64,000 nt of DNA from Dyadobacter sp. CY356 (GCF_021440195.1 NZ_JAJTSZ010000010.1:220275-284274); one strand, 5' to 3'. Shown: positions 45,272 through 54,884, counted from the first letter of the stretch. Made by a program: numbers and translations. Notes: generated from the sequence alone by a model not told the origin.

Positions 45272-46195
45272 ATGGATACCTTTTCGAGTATGATCATTGG
45301 GGCTGTGGATAAAACGAAAAACGCAGTCGTTAAAATAGATGTTTTTAAAACTGATAAAGGAAAACTGCGTCCGGCCGGCTCAGGCTCGGGATTTATTTTC
45401 TCTTCGGATGGTTTGATCTTTACCAATTGTCACGTCGTGGATGTTGCGGAAAAGATAATGGTTAGCTTACTGAACAATAATGAAATAGAGGCTGAGCTGA
45501 TCGGAAAAGATCCGGATACTGATATTGCCATTCTTAAAATATACACGCAGGGATATTCGGTTGCAAAACTTGGAGATGCCAGTCAGTTGCAAATCGGGCA
45601 ATTTGTGATTGCAATTGGAAATCCATATGGCTATCAGCATACCGTAACCACCGGTGTCGTGAGTGCTTTAGGGCGTTCTCTGCAAACGCAATCGGGAAGA
45701 TATGTAGACAATGTAATTCAGTCGGATGCGGCGTTGAACCCCGGAAATTCGGGTGGGCCGATGATCAATACCGATGGAGAAGTGGTAGGTGTCAATACCG
45801 CAGTAATCCAGGGGGCGCAGGGTTTGAGCTTTTCGGTAGATATTAATACCGCAAAGGAAATTGCCAGACAACTGATCAAGGACGGAAAAGTTTTTAAGGC
45901 ATATCTGGGTTTGCAGTTGCAGGACGTGCAGATCAATGAAAAAATCCGCCAGCACTATAAACTTTCAAATCATAAAGGAATTTTCGTTACACATATCGAA
46001 GCAAACTCTCCTGCATCCCGCTCTCAATTGTTGGAAGGCGATATCATTGTGTCTTTTAATAATAAACCAGTAAGCAGCAGCAACGAACTTTTTAAAGAGC
46101 TGACACACCGTGAAGTGCTTTCAGTAGTTGACATTTCAGTAATCCGCCACACCGAATTACTCAACTTCATCATCGTTCCATCAGAAAAAAAGTAG
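45272..46195 (+). CDS. DegP/HtrA-type trypsin-like serine protease with PDZ, no signal peptide
   Basis: I start at the ATG 45272 (MDTFSSMIIGAVDKTKNAVVKI). The 307-aa S1C protease has a complete triad: His54 (TNCHVVD), Asp84 (DTDIAIL) and Ser160 (NPGNSGGP). One PDZ domain follows at ~215-300 (YLGLQLQ, SPASRSQLLEGDIIVSFNNKPV). No signal peptide or membrane anchor is visible from this start or from the upstream ATG, so the enzyme may be cytosolic, unlike DegP. Its last codons and stop are the first part of the downstream repeat. Confidence 0.88.
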   Translation: MDTFSSMIIGAVDKTKNAVVKIDVFKTDKGKLRPAGSGSGFIFSSDGLIFTNCHVVDVAEKIMVSLLNNNEIEAELIGKDPDTDIAILKIYTQGYSVAKLGDASQLQIGQFVIAIGNPYGYQHTVTTGVVSALGRSLQTQSGRYVDNVIQSDAALNPGNSGGPMINTDGEVVGVNTAVIQGAQGLSFSVDINTAKEIARQLIKDGKVFKAYLGLQLQDVQINEKIRQHYKLSNHKGIFVTHIEANSPASRSQLLEGDIIVSFNNKPVSSSNELFKELTHREVLSVVDISVIRHTELLNFIIVPSEKK

Positions 46196-46980
46196 TTGTT
46201 TAAACGCAGAGGTATTGGAGTTTTACGCAGAGTTAAAGGAGTAAATTTTTCTCAGCCCAACTCATTTTGAACTCTATATTTTACCCATCACCAGCCCAGC
46301 AGAAAAAAAGTAGTTGTTTAAACGCAGAGGTATTGGAGTTATGCGCGGAGTTAAAGGAGTAAATTTTTCTCAGCCCAACTCAGTTTAAACTCTGCATTTT
46401 ACCCATCACCAGCCCAGCAGAAAAAAAGTAGTTGTTTAAACGCAGAGGTATTGGAGTTATGCGCGGAGTCAGGAGGAGAAAAAATAAACTCTTTCTACTC
46501 AGCGTCCAACTCCTAAAACTCTGCGTTTAATTTATTGCTGTCCTAAAAGAAAATATGGTTGTTCAAACGCAGAGGTATTGGAGTTATCCGCAGAGTTAAA
46601 GGAGTAAATTTTTCTCTGCCCAACTCATTTTAAACTCTGCATTTTACCCATCACCAGCCCAACAGAAAAAAAGTAGTTGTTCAAACGCAGAGGTATTGGA
46701 GTTATGCGCGGAGTTAGTGAGATAAAAAATAAACTCTTTAAACTCAGCGTCCAACTCCTAAACTCTGCGTTTAATTTATTGCTGTCCTAAAAGAAAATAT
46801 GGTTGTTTAAACGCAGAGGTATTGGAGTTATGCGCGGAGTCAGGAGGACAAAAAAAAACTCTTTCAACTCAGCGTCTCACTCATAAAAACTCTGCGTTTA
46901 ATAAAATACCGTCACAATAGAAAAAAAACTCTTTTAACTCTGCGCCCAACTCCTAAAACTATGCGTTTAAACAAACACCG
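46182..46980. repeat. Six-unit palindromic repeat array (118-127 bp period)
   Basis: AAACGCAGAGGTATTGGAGTT starts six times, at 46202, 46320, 46438, 46565, 46683 and 46809. Two unit types alternate as A-A-B-A-B-B': A (118 bp) ends in CCCATCACCAGCCCA, B (~126 bp) in TTTATTGCTGTCC. Within each unit the left arm is complemented by a right arm ending CTCTGCGTTTAA or a variant, so each can fold as a ~34-bp imperfect hairpin. The stretch CAGAAAAAAAGTAGTTGTT, which contains the protease stop codon, recurs at 46300, 46418 and 46663. It is not CRISPR: there are no unique spacers. Confidence 0.92.
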
Positions 46981-47068
46981 TTTGATAACAATTTCGGGTC
47001 CTAATTGCTTGATAAGTAATTTGTTGATAATTTTCTTTTATTAAGTAAGCAATTATAAAAGCTCCGTT

Positions 47069-47635
47069 ATGAAAAGGAAATCATTTATTAAATTATCTGT
47101 TGGCGTACTTCCGGGTGTTTTGTTTGGAATGAAAGCAGTTGCTGCGGGAAGATTAAAAAAAGGTATTAAAGTTGATATCGGGAAAGACAGGTTTGAAAAA
47201 AGTATCAGCTTACTGGAAGGTGATACTTTTTTCACGAAAGTGTCTTCGGAAGATACCAATGGTGATCTGTACATATTCGAGTCAACCCGCGTTAAAAAGG
47301 GAGGACCTGCACTTCACCGTCATGACGATCAGGATGAATGGTGGTATGTATTATCCGGGGAATTTTTAATCAGGGTAGGAGATGAGACCTTTACAGCAAA
47401 GGTAGGTGATAGTGTTTTTGGTCCGAGAGGTATACCTCACGCTTTCAGTAAAACCAGTGAAGGCGAGGCGAAGTTATTGATGTCGTTTCAACCTGCAGGC
47501 AAAATGGAAACTTTTTTTAAGGCGGTGAGTGAAGGTAAGATGGCAAAAATGTCGGAGCAGGAACAAGACAATTTTCGCAAAGCGCACGGTTTTGAAAGAG
47601 TTGGCCCACCTATTGACTATATGAAAAAACCTTAA
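47069..47635 (+). CDS. Exported single-cupin protein
   Basis: The 188-aa protein has a signal-like N-terminus (MKRKSFIKLSVGVLPGVLFG, hydrophobic to ~residue 26). The cupin barrel has metal residues in LHRHDDQDEWWYVLSGEF (H-x-H...E) and GPRGIPHAF. It resembles quercetinase/cupin_2 proteins of unknown substrate. It is flanked on both sides by ACGCAGAG-type palindromic repeats, isolating it from its neighbours. Confidence 0.82.
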   Translation: MKRKSFIKLSVGVLPGVLFGMKAVAAGRLKKGIKVDIGKDRFEKSISLLEGDTFFTKVSSEDTNGDLYIFESTRVKKGGPALHRHDDQDEWWYVLSGEFLIRVGDETFTAKVGDSVFGPRGIPHAFSKTSEGEAKLLMSFQPAGKMETFFKAVSEGKMAKMSEQEQDNFRKAHGFERVGPPIDYMKKP

Positions 47636-47639
47636 TTTG

Positions 47640-47890
47640 AACGGGTTAAACGCAGAGGAGTGGGAGTTGCACGCTGAGTTACGCAGAGAAAATAAACTTT
47701 TTCAACTCCGTAAAACTCACTTACCTCTGGGTTTAAATCCTTTAAACGCAGAGGTAAGAGGAGTTATGCGCTGAGTTACGCAAAGAAAATAAACTTTTTT
47801 GACTCAGCGCAAAACATCCAAAACCCAGCGTTACACTTCTAAACAACCAGAAAAATAAACTTATCTAACTCCTTGTGGAACTCCCAAAGC
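47640..47890. repeat. Two further ACGCAGAG-type palindromic elements
   Basis: TTAAACGCAGAGG recurs near 47646 and 47742 with GAGTT..ACGCTGAGTTACGCAGAG or GCGCTGAGTTACGCAAAG, AATAAACTTTTT, and complementary ACTCAGCGC or ACTGCGTTTAA segments ending near 47890. These belong to the same family as the 46.2-47.0 kb array but are more diverged. They lie between converging genes. Confidence 0.8.
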
Positions 47891-47906
47891 ACTGCGTTTA
47901 AGTCCT

Positions 47907-49799
47907 TTATTTTTTCACTATTGGTAATATCATTTTGGATGGATATTGGGAATTATGAAGAATTTTATTATGGGCGATGACGCCTTTAGTTTCGTCAAAA
48001 TTATTTCTGCCCGTATTCATATTTCTGTCAAAACGAGGAAAATTACTGCTTGAAATTTCCACCCTTACACTATGTCCCGGTTCAAAGAAATTACTAGTTG
48101 ACATTGGGCTCAACGTTAGCTTGTAAACCTTCCCGTTTTCCATCATAACTTCTTTGTCAAAACCTTCGCGGTAGCGGGCGCGCAGAATTGTTTCGTCCAG
48201 ATTGAATGCGCGTCCATCAGGATAGACGTCAATCAACTTAACGGTGAAATCTGTGTCTTTTGCATCAGAAGAAACAAAGAGTGTCGTTTCAATTGAGCCG
48301 GTCAATTCGACACCATCTTTGAATGGCTCTGTGGTATAAACAAGAATATCCTGGCGTGTTTCCATCTGGTGCTGATCCCAGGAACCACCCTGGATCGCGG
48401 TACCGGTACAGCATACATTTCCGCCATAAGAAGGAACAGGGAAAGCCGGATCGTAAGCAAATGCGTCTGGTTTTTCATCTTTTCCTGGTGTTGTTGGAGT
48501 TAATTTTCCATCTCCATACAAACTGTTGGCACTTCCTTTACTGGAAAAGTAATAGGTTGTTGGTTCAACATTTGCCGGTGGCCAGGTTTCCGATTGCTGC
48601 CATTTGTTCGAACCCATCGTAAAATACTGAACCCGTGGTGTTTTTTTAAGTATACCATTGTCTTCACCTTTCAGCCAGTAGTCAAACCAGCCGTAGATCA
48701 GTCCATCGTAATCCAGTCGGGCGTCACCCATACTGCGTTCGCCCACTACCGTATTTTCGGTAGCACGCTTATAGGCACAATGTAGCGTAGGAGAGATCAC
48801 AAGAAATTGCCCGTCACGCACTTGCTGGTCAACTCCGTTTTTTCTGACATGATTGAAAAGTGCAAGATTTGGTCCGCTTGAAACGTCATACCATGAAACA
48901 AACCAATAACTCGGTACGCCGAATGGCATATTGTCATGATATAATCCACCTTTGTACCACTCCGGATCATTCGGTTTTCTGACGATCATTTTTTCATATG
49001 TACCCTTTGGTCCGTTCACATTTTGAATAATATCCTGAACCGGTAAATGTTTCAAACCCTGTGCCCAATCTACTTTTGGCATTTCAGGAGCCAGGTCATA
49101 AAAGCGCGAAACTCTCTTTAAATCTTCACTGGTAGCCGTTTTAGGGAATATCGGGCGTGCCATATTATCAGTTTCCGTTCCGTAAAGCCAGGTGGTGAAA
49201 AGCATTTGCTGGGCACCACCACGGTACCAGTTTCCCTGCTCAACAAACGGGCCAACTTTCCCAACACCTGCTCCAAAACCCATCGGGACCATAGCTGCAT
49301 GGGAGGGATGATCCAGCGCTGCAACGGCCATCTGCCATTCTGCTGTGGAGGAACAGCCAAGTGTACCAATTTTTCCATTTGACCACGGCTGGGCTGTCAT
49401 CCAGGAAAAGGCATCATAGCCGTCCGTTGTTGGCGGACCTAATATTTCCCAGTTTCCTTCAGAGAAGAATTTTCCTCTTTCATTTTGAACAACATAGGCA
49501 TATCCGCGTTTGACTGCGTCCAGTGCATCCTGATAGGTGCGGGGTTTCAGTTCGCCATCTCCCCAGGAATTGAAATTATATGGTGTTTTTGAAAAAATGA
49601 TAGGTACTTTTTTATCTGTTTTAGGACGGTAAACATCGGTTGCCAGTCTGACGCCATCGCGCATCGGCATCATGATCTTCTGCTCAATGATTGCAATCTC
49701 CTGTAATTTTTTCAGGACATCTTCCTGAGCAAAAAGTGAAGCTGAAGAAATGAGAAACGATAAAACAAAACTTAATAATGAAGTAATCTTATTTTTCAT
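47907..49799 (-). CDS. CocE/NonD family hydrolase (X-Pro dipeptidyl-peptidase-like)
   Basis: The 630-aa secreted protein (signal peptide to about residue 24, ASLFA) has an alpha/beta-hydrolase domain opening MMPMRDGVRLATDVYRPK and a C-terminal jelly-roll (DFTVKLIDVYPDGRAFNLDETILRARYREG). The nucleophile elbow reads GCSSTAEWQMAVAAL (G-x-S-S instead of the common G-x-S-Y). DYDGLIYGWFDYWLKGEDNG precedes the usual Asp/His region. Family members hydrolyse amide or ester bonds such as glutaryl-7-ACA, cocaine or X-Pro peptides. Substrate is unknown. Confidence 0.88.
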   Translation of the reverse strand: MKNKITSLLSFVLSFLISSASLFAQEDVLKKLQEIAIIEQKIMMPMRDGVRLATDVYRPKTDKKVPIIFSKTPYNFNSWGDGELKPRTYQDALDAVKRGYAYVVQNERGKFFSEGNWEILGPPTTDGYDAFSWMTAQPWSNGKIGTLGCSSTAEWQMAVAALDHPSHAAMVPMGFGAGVGKVGPFVEQGNWYRGGAQQMLFTTWLYGTETDNMARPIFPKTATSEDLKRVSRFYDLAPEMPKVDWAQGLKHLPVQDIIQNVNGPKGTYEKMIVRKPNDPEWYKGGLYHDNMPFGVPSYWFVSWYDVSSGPNLALFNHVRKNGVDQQVRDGQFLVISPTLHCAYKRATENTVVGERSMGDARLDYDGLIYGWFDYWLKGEDNGILKKTPRVQYFTMGSNKWQQSETWPPANVEPTTYYFSSKGSANSLYGDGKLTPTTPGKDEKPDAFAYDPAFPVPSYGGNVCCTGTAIQGGSWDQHQMETRQDILVYTTEPFKDGVELTGSIETTLFVSSDAKDTDFTVKLIDVYPDGRAFNLDETILRARYREGFDKEVMMENGKVYKLTLSPMSTSNFFEPGHSVRVEISSSNFPRFDRNMNTGRNNFDETKGVIAHNKILHNSQYPSKMILPIVKK

Positions 49800-49896
49800 A
49801 GAAGGATAGTTAAGTAATTGGAAGTGAGTTTGAAGCTAGCAATATTTTGTGAAAAACTGAATTTGAATGGACAGTTTTTTAAATCAACCTAAAAAC

Positions 49897-49928
49897 AAAA
49901 AAGCAGATTCCCGGGAATCTGCTTTTTT
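49897..49928. terminator. Perfect palindromic terminator
   Basis: A gapless 32-base palindrome, AAAAAAGCAGATTCCC followed by its exact complement, with A- and T-runs. It lies 23 bases past the stop of the cytochrome c/HEAT protein and before the promoter of the CocE gene. Confidence 0.9.
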
Positions 49929-49951
49929 GACAAGTAAAAAATTGAAACTGA

Positions 49952-52597
49952 TTATTTCTTCTGCTGGGAAAGGAAAGTGATCAGCGAGGCAAATTCTTCA
50001 TAAGACAATGCACTGGCAAGTCCGGTCGGCATCATGGAATCTTCGAGCTCCTTACGGGAAACAATGTCTGATGTTTTGATGGTATAAAGTTGTCCGGTAA
50101 TATCCCTCATAACAACTTTTGCCGCAGATTCCTGCGTGATGAAACCCATGTAAGTTTTATCACCTTTCGCCGTAATCACCACAGAGGCAAATCCTTGTGA
50201 GATGGATGCATTTGGTTTAAGAATAGATTCTGCAATCTGCTCACGGTTCATTATCGATCCGATCTGGCCCATAAACGGCCCTTTCATCGTTTCACCTTTT
50301 GTTAAACTATGGCAGGCAACGCAGCCTTGTCTGGTGAATAAAGTCTTTCCTAATGCAGGATCTCCGTTTATTTTTGCCATTGCCAACATCACATCTTCAA
50401 TCGAAGATTCACCAACCTGGCCTTTTTTATTTCTGATTTTATCAAGATCAACTTTTACTTCTTCTTTGGCAGCCGCAATTTCTTCTCCGCCGAATTCAGT
50501 AATTTCCATACGGTTCCTGGCATTCAAATCGGCAAAAAATTGTTTTCCTGCCGCATCTGATTTATTCCATTCTCCTGTCAAAAAAGTTTTGATTTCAGGA
50601 GAAGATTCCCAGGTAACAGCTTTGTAATAAGGTCCGTGTGAATCCGGTCGCGTGCTCCACCACCATGAACCGTCATAGTCTGCTTCCTTTTTGTATAACC
50701 TACCCAAAGTAACGAGGATCTGTTTTTTCAATTCAGGATCACTTGATTTTTTGTAAGCAGCAATCAGTCCGTCGACCGCTTTTGGATCATGCATATAACG
50801 CAATGCCCAAAGTGCAATAGTCGAATTTTCTGTTCCGATCGCTTTTACCGATGCGTCGACAGCATTCAATTTAATCAGCGAGCGAACAGCAATATGCGGC
50901 AAAATAATTGGCGAGTTGGGCGTCGCATGCGGTCCTTCCACATCTTTTGCCGGTGCAACAAATGAGGCAGGAACCTTAACCTGAAGCAAAGCTTCAGCCG
51001 CTTCAATCCGTCCCAAACGGCCAAGTCCGATGGTAGCAGCAAGCTGTACGCGCGGATTAGTATCCTTCATTCCGGCAAGAAATAATTCTGTCGGAACGTT
51101 TTTAAGATTTCCTTTGCGATCCGTTAAAGCGCGTAAAACGTATTCTTTCACATCATTTTCAGAAGCGAGCTTAACAAGATTAGCCACTCCGCTTTCGCCT
51201 GCAATTTGTTCGTAGGCATATATTCCGGCTACACGCGTGTATAGCGGTAAAGATTTATCAGAAGCGAGTTTCCATGCAGTCTCCGTTGCTTGTTTGGCCG
51301 GACGAGTGATCAATTCCTGCTGTGCGTCAAGACGAGCCGTTGCACTTCCGGATTTCAAAATTGTTACCAGTTCTTTAATGGATAGTTTTTTAACCTCTGG
51401 GAAAGCTTTGTATTTCCAGTTTTTTGGAACTGCGCGAACAACAAATCCTTTTGAAGGGCTGCCTGAATATCCCGCCCCATCCCAGGCAGCAAGGTATAGT
51501 CGCCCGGAAGCATCCACGTCTAAATCGGTAATCTGCGACAACTTTATAAAATCTTCTTCTTTTTGCGTGTAAGTAGCTCCGTCAGGTGTAACCCGGTGGA
51601 TATATGCCTGGCTTCTTCCCCAGTCGGCCATCATCGGTACGTGGTTGTATTTTGCAGGCCAGGTATCTTCGTCCATGTATAATGAACCTGTTCCTGAACC
51701 GCCGCCAAGATCAATCAGTGCCGGAATGATTTCATCCGTATGATGCTGAAAAAGAACAGGATATCCATATTCTCCGGACTGGATCTGGTTGCTGAAACGG
51801 ATATTCCAGCCGCCACCGTCATTGGTATTGTCGCGTGTGAAGATATTCATGTACGGATCAATAGCGACGTCATAAATATTACGCATACCATGTGTGTAAA
51901 TTTCCATTTCAGTGCCGTCAGGGCGTACGCGAACAATACCGCCACCCAGCATAGTCAACTTTTTGCCTGAACGGTCAATCGCATTATGAAAACCAAAATC
52001 ACCAACTGCGATGTAAATCCAGCCGTCAATGCCCATCCGGATTCCATTCGTGGCGTGGTCTGTACCGCGGCTTTGGAGGAATTTCGGGTTACTGATATGT
52101 TCAATCAAAGGTTTTGACGGGCCGTCAGCCACGCCATCTTTATTTTTATCTTCAAAAACAACAAGATCCATTCCTGTTGCCAGGCCATTTTCCTTTGAAA
52201 AAACAGTGTGAAGTACATACACTTTATCGCCCATCGCGATAATTCCGCGTGGATCATCTGCCATAGCGAAGATGGTATGTTTGTCTACTTTACCATCGTT
52301 ATCACTGTCAACTAGTTTGACGATACTGCCTTTTCCCGGATCTTTTCCAAGCGATCCGATCATATCAACACCGACATAAACTTCTCCTGTGGAAGCCACC
52401 GCAAGACAGGCAGGACTGGGTGTAAGATCTGGTCCGGTAAAGTTGGTAAGAACCAGCTCACTCGGCCAGCTTGATGCGTTGGGTAAGGAATCAATACGCG
52501 TTTGCGAAGTTTTCCGGGGTTCGGTATTCTCATGCAGCGGATTGTACCAGGCAAACATAAGAAAGGCGGAAAACAGACTTAAAGTAATTTTCAACAT
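49952..52597 (-). CDS. Sugar-dehydrogenase-like propeller + HEAT + cytochrome c protein
   Basis: The 881-aa exported protein (signal to ~residue 17) resembles the 'putative membrane-bound dehydrogenase' proteins common in Planctomycetes and Bacteroidota. It has a beta-propeller at ~45-390 with IAVGDFGFHNAIDRSGKKL and ITDLDVDASGRLYLAAWDG, HEAT-like helices at ~395-650 (PRVQLAATIGLGRLGRIEAAEALL), and a C-terminal haem c domain with CVACH in a TRQGCVACHSLTKGE context plus a late Met (MMPTG). Probably a periplasmic quinone- or PQQ-independent oxidoreductase for a sugar. It is monocistronic. Confidence 0.85.
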   Translation of the reverse strand: MLKITLSLFSAFLMFAWYNPLHENTEPRKTSQTRIDSLPNASSWPSELVLTNFTGPDLTPSPACLAVASTGEVYVGVDMIGSLGKDPGKGSIVKLVDSDNDGKVDKHTIFAMADDPRGIIAMGDKVYVLHTVFSKENGLATGMDLVVFEDKNKDGVADGPSKPLIEHISNPKFLQSRGTDHATNGIRMGIDGWIYIAVGDFGFHNAIDRSGKKLTMLGGGIVRVRPDGTEMEIYTHGMRNIYDVAIDPYMNIFTRDNTNDGGGWNIRFSNQIQSGEYGYPVLFQHHTDEIIPALIDLGGGSGTGSLYMDEDTWPAKYNHVPMMADWGRSQAYIHRVTPDGATYTQKEEDFIKLSQITDLDVDASGRLYLAAWDGAGYSGSPSKGFVVRAVPKNWKYKAFPEVKKLSIKELVTILKSGSATARLDAQQELITRPAKQATETAWKLASDKSLPLYTRVAGIYAYEQIAGESGVANLVKLASENDVKEYVLRALTDRKGNLKNVPTELFLAGMKDTNPRVQLAATIGLGRLGRIEAAEALLQVKVPASFVAPAKDVEGPHATPNSPIILPHIAVRSLIKLNAVDASVKAIGTENSTIALWALRYMHDPKAVDGLIAAYKKSSDPELKKQILVTLGRLYKKEADYDGSWWWSTRPDSHGPYYKAVTWESSPEIKTFLTGEWNKSDAAGKQFFADLNARNRMEITEFGGEEIAAAKEEVKVDLDKIRNKKGQVGESSIEDVMLAMAKINGDPALGKTLFTRQGCVACHSLTKGETMKGPFMGQIGSIMNREQIAESILKPNASISQGFASVVITAKGDKTYMGFITQESAAKVVMRDITGQLYTIKTSDIVSRKELEDSMMPTGLASALSYEEFASLITFLSQQKK

Positions 52598-52961
52598 AAT
52601 GAAACAGGGTATTCGGGAATAGTTTGAAAAGAAAAAAGAATGTTAATATTAAAAGCATTAGTCACCGATAATTACTGTCGAAGTTGTGTCTTTACAACAC
52701 ATTTAGCGATAATCAGTAAATGTGACCGAATTTAGAAAAGAAATCGTTCCTGTTCAACGGATTTTGGTTTTAAGTACAAATGCAGTTGTAAGTATATGCT
52801 GATTTTCCCTGGCGGCAGAGTTTCCAATTTTTGGAAACATTATCATTTTAATTCAGGAAAAACATAGTGCAAGAGCTGATTGTTTATTCTAATCAATAAC
52901 TTAGCTTTTTGGTTTGAAACCGAAATATTGTTAGAAGTGATTGATCAGAAAATAAATTGAT
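52598..52961. other. Intergenic stretch between divergent genes
   Basis: About 360 bases hold the two promoters. I see no repeat or gene. Confidence 0.35.
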
Positions 52962-53858
52962 ATGTCTGCCAGAATACTTGTTATTGGGAGTTCGAATACC
53001 GACATGGTGATTAAAACCAAAGACTTTCCCCAGCCCGGGCAAACGGTTTTGGGGCAGACTTTTTTGATGAATCCGGGCGGGAAAGGAGCAAATCAGGCGG
53101 TGGCTGCGGCTCGTCTGGGTGCTGAGGTGCGCTTTGTTGCAAAGGTTGGAAAGGATATTTTTGGTAAAGAAGCGTTGGAAGGCTTTAAAAAAGAAGGTTT
53201 AATAACTGAAAATATCCTTCAGACTGCCGATTTTCCATCCGGCGTGGCATCCATTATAGTGAATGAAAAAGGTGAAAATCAGATTGTGGTCGCTTCGGGT
53301 GCCAATATGAATTTAAAACCTTCGGATTTGCGGGATGATATTTTTGATGAAGTTGATCTTGTTTTACTGCAACTTGAAATTCCGCTGGATACCATTCAAT
53401 ATATCATCACAAAATGTAATAATCTGAATATCAAAGTAATACTCAATCCGGCTCCGGCTGTAAAACTTGATGACGAATTGTTAAACGGCCTTTATCTGAT
53501 TACGCCAAACGAAACGGAAACCCGGCTTTTAACCGGAATCCTGCCAGACTCTCCGGAATCCACGAAGGAAGCGGCACTTTTTTTCCGGAATAAAGGAATA
53601 GAAAATGTCATTATCACTTTGGGCAAAAACGGTGTTTACCTTTTTAATAAAGAATATTCGGAAATAATACCTGCTGTCGAGGTAGTACCGGTGGACACAA
53701 CGGCGGCCGGGGATATTTTCAACGGAGCCTTAGTAACCGCCCTGGCAGAAGGGAAAAACTGGATTGATGCCTGCCAATTTGCATGCAAAGCCTCAGCCAT
53801 TTCGGTTACCCGGATGGGTGCACAAAGTTCTGCTCCTTATCAACATGAATTAAATTAA
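52962..53858 (+). CDS. rbsK: Ribokinase
   Basis: The 298-aa PfkB kinase has NPGGKGANQAVAAARLGA (residues ~37-54) and VDTTAAGDIFNGALVTAL (~244-261, catalytic Asp), both matching RbsK. It phosphorylates D-ribose to ribose 5-phosphate. It is separated by one base from a nucleoside hydrolase, which would release ribose from nucleosides, so the pair forms a salvage step. Confidence 0.93.
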   Translation: MSARILVIGSSNTDMVIKTKDFPQPGQTVLGQTFLMNPGGKGANQAVAAARLGAEVRFVAKVGKDIFGKEALEGFKKEGLITENILQTADFPSGVASIIVNEKGENQIVVASGANMNLKPSDLRDDIFDEVDLVLLQLEIPLDTIQYIITKCNNLNIKVILNPAPAVKLDDELLNGLYLITPNETETRLLTGILPDSPESTKEAALFFRNKGIENVIITLGKNGVYLFNKEYSEIIPAVEVVPVDTTAAGDIFNGALVTALAEGKNWIDACQFACKASAISVTRMGAQSSAPYQHELN

Positions 53859-53859
53859 A

Positions 53860-54798
53860 ATGAAAAAAATACCAGTAATAATAGATTGCGATCCAGGCCT
53901 TGACGATGCCCTGATGCTTATGCTGGCTTTCGGAAGCGGCAGATTTGATGTAAAAGCCATAACGACTTCGGCCGGGAACCAGACCCAGGATAAGACGCTT
54001 TTCAATGCCTTGCGACTTATATCTTTGATGAAAGTGAACGTTCCGGTTTACCGGGGATGTGAAAAACCCTTGCTTCGTGAATTACTGGTTTCAGATCATG
54101 TGCATGGCGAAAGTGGTCTGGATGGAGCCGTGTTTCCTGATCCTGTTTCGGAAGCTGAAAGTATCCTGGCTGTTGAAGGCATCGCCAATATTCTGAGGGA
54201 AAGTCAGGAGAAAATCACCATCGTTCCCACGGGTCCGCTGACTAATATCGCAGCTTTTCTATTGGCCTTTCCTAATCTGAAAGACAAAATTGAACGAATT
54301 TCTTTGATGGGCGGTGGGATTTTTCGTGGGAATATGACGCCGTTAGCTGAATTTAACATTTACGCTGATCCGGAAGCAGCAGCAATCGTTTTTGACTCAG
54401 GAGTACCAATTACGATGTGCGGCCTGGATGTTACGCATAATGCTGTGGTCTTTCAGCAGGATATCGAAACTTTCAGAGCTATTGGTAATAAATCAGGTAT
54501 AGCGGCAGCGGGTTTGCTGGAATTCTTCTCCATTTTTTACAGAGAGAACCGGCTTGAACTGGAAGGCGGAGCGGCACTGCATGATCCGTGTGCGATAGCC
54601 TGGCTGATGAACCCGGAAATATTTAAATCAAAACCATGTTACGTAGCTGTTGAAACTATGGGAAAACTCACAAGCGGAGCAACCGTGGTGGATTATTACA
54701 ATGTGCTGCAAAAAGAGCCAAACGCCGAAGTTGTTTATGATATTGATCGTGAGAAATATATAGAAATGCTTGCCGATGCAATTAAAAATCTGCCGTGA
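53860..54798 (+). CDS. Inosine-uridine-preferring nucleoside hydrolase
   Basis: The 312-aa IUNH-fold enzyme has the N-terminal calcium-binding DCDPGLDDALML (residues ~9-20), GGGIFRGNMTPLAEFNIYADPEAA and GLDVTHNAV blocks, and ALHDPCAIAWL with the active-site His and Asp. It cleaves the N-glycosidic bond of nucleosides to base and ribose. No signal peptide, so cytosolic. It is translationally coupled to rbsK. Confidence 0.93.
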   Translation: MKKIPVIIDCDPGLDDALMLMLAFGSGRFDVKAITTSAGNQTQDKTLFNALRLISLMKVNVPVYRGCEKPLLRELLVSDHVHGESGLDGAVFPDPVSEAESILAVEGIANILRESQEKITIVPTGPLTNIAAFLLAFPNLKDKIERISLMGGGIFRGNMTPLAEFNIYADPEAAAIVFDSGVPITMCGLDVTHNAVVFQQDIETFRAIGNKSGIAAAGLLEFFSIFYRENRLELEGGAALHDPCAIAWLMNPEIFKSKPCYVAVETMGKLTSGATVVDYYNVLQKEPNAEVVYDIDREKYIEMLADAIKNLP

Positions 54799-54876
54799 TT
54801 GGTAGATCGGTTTAAGTATTTGATGGATTATTGGTAAAACAATGAACCGGCAACAGGTATTCATTGTAAAGTGTGA

Positions 54877-54884
54877 TACTTTTG
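54877..54884 (+). promoter_or_regulatory. Candidate -7 box for malic enzyme gene
   Basis: TACTTTTG matches the Bacteroidota TAnnTTTG consensus exactly, 49 bases before the ATG. The -33 element is weak. Confidence 0.45.

Noticed and set aside
46182..46980. CRISPR-like regular repeats
   Set aside because: The segments between conserved cores are themselves repeated and palindromic, units exceed 100 bases, and no cas genes are present.
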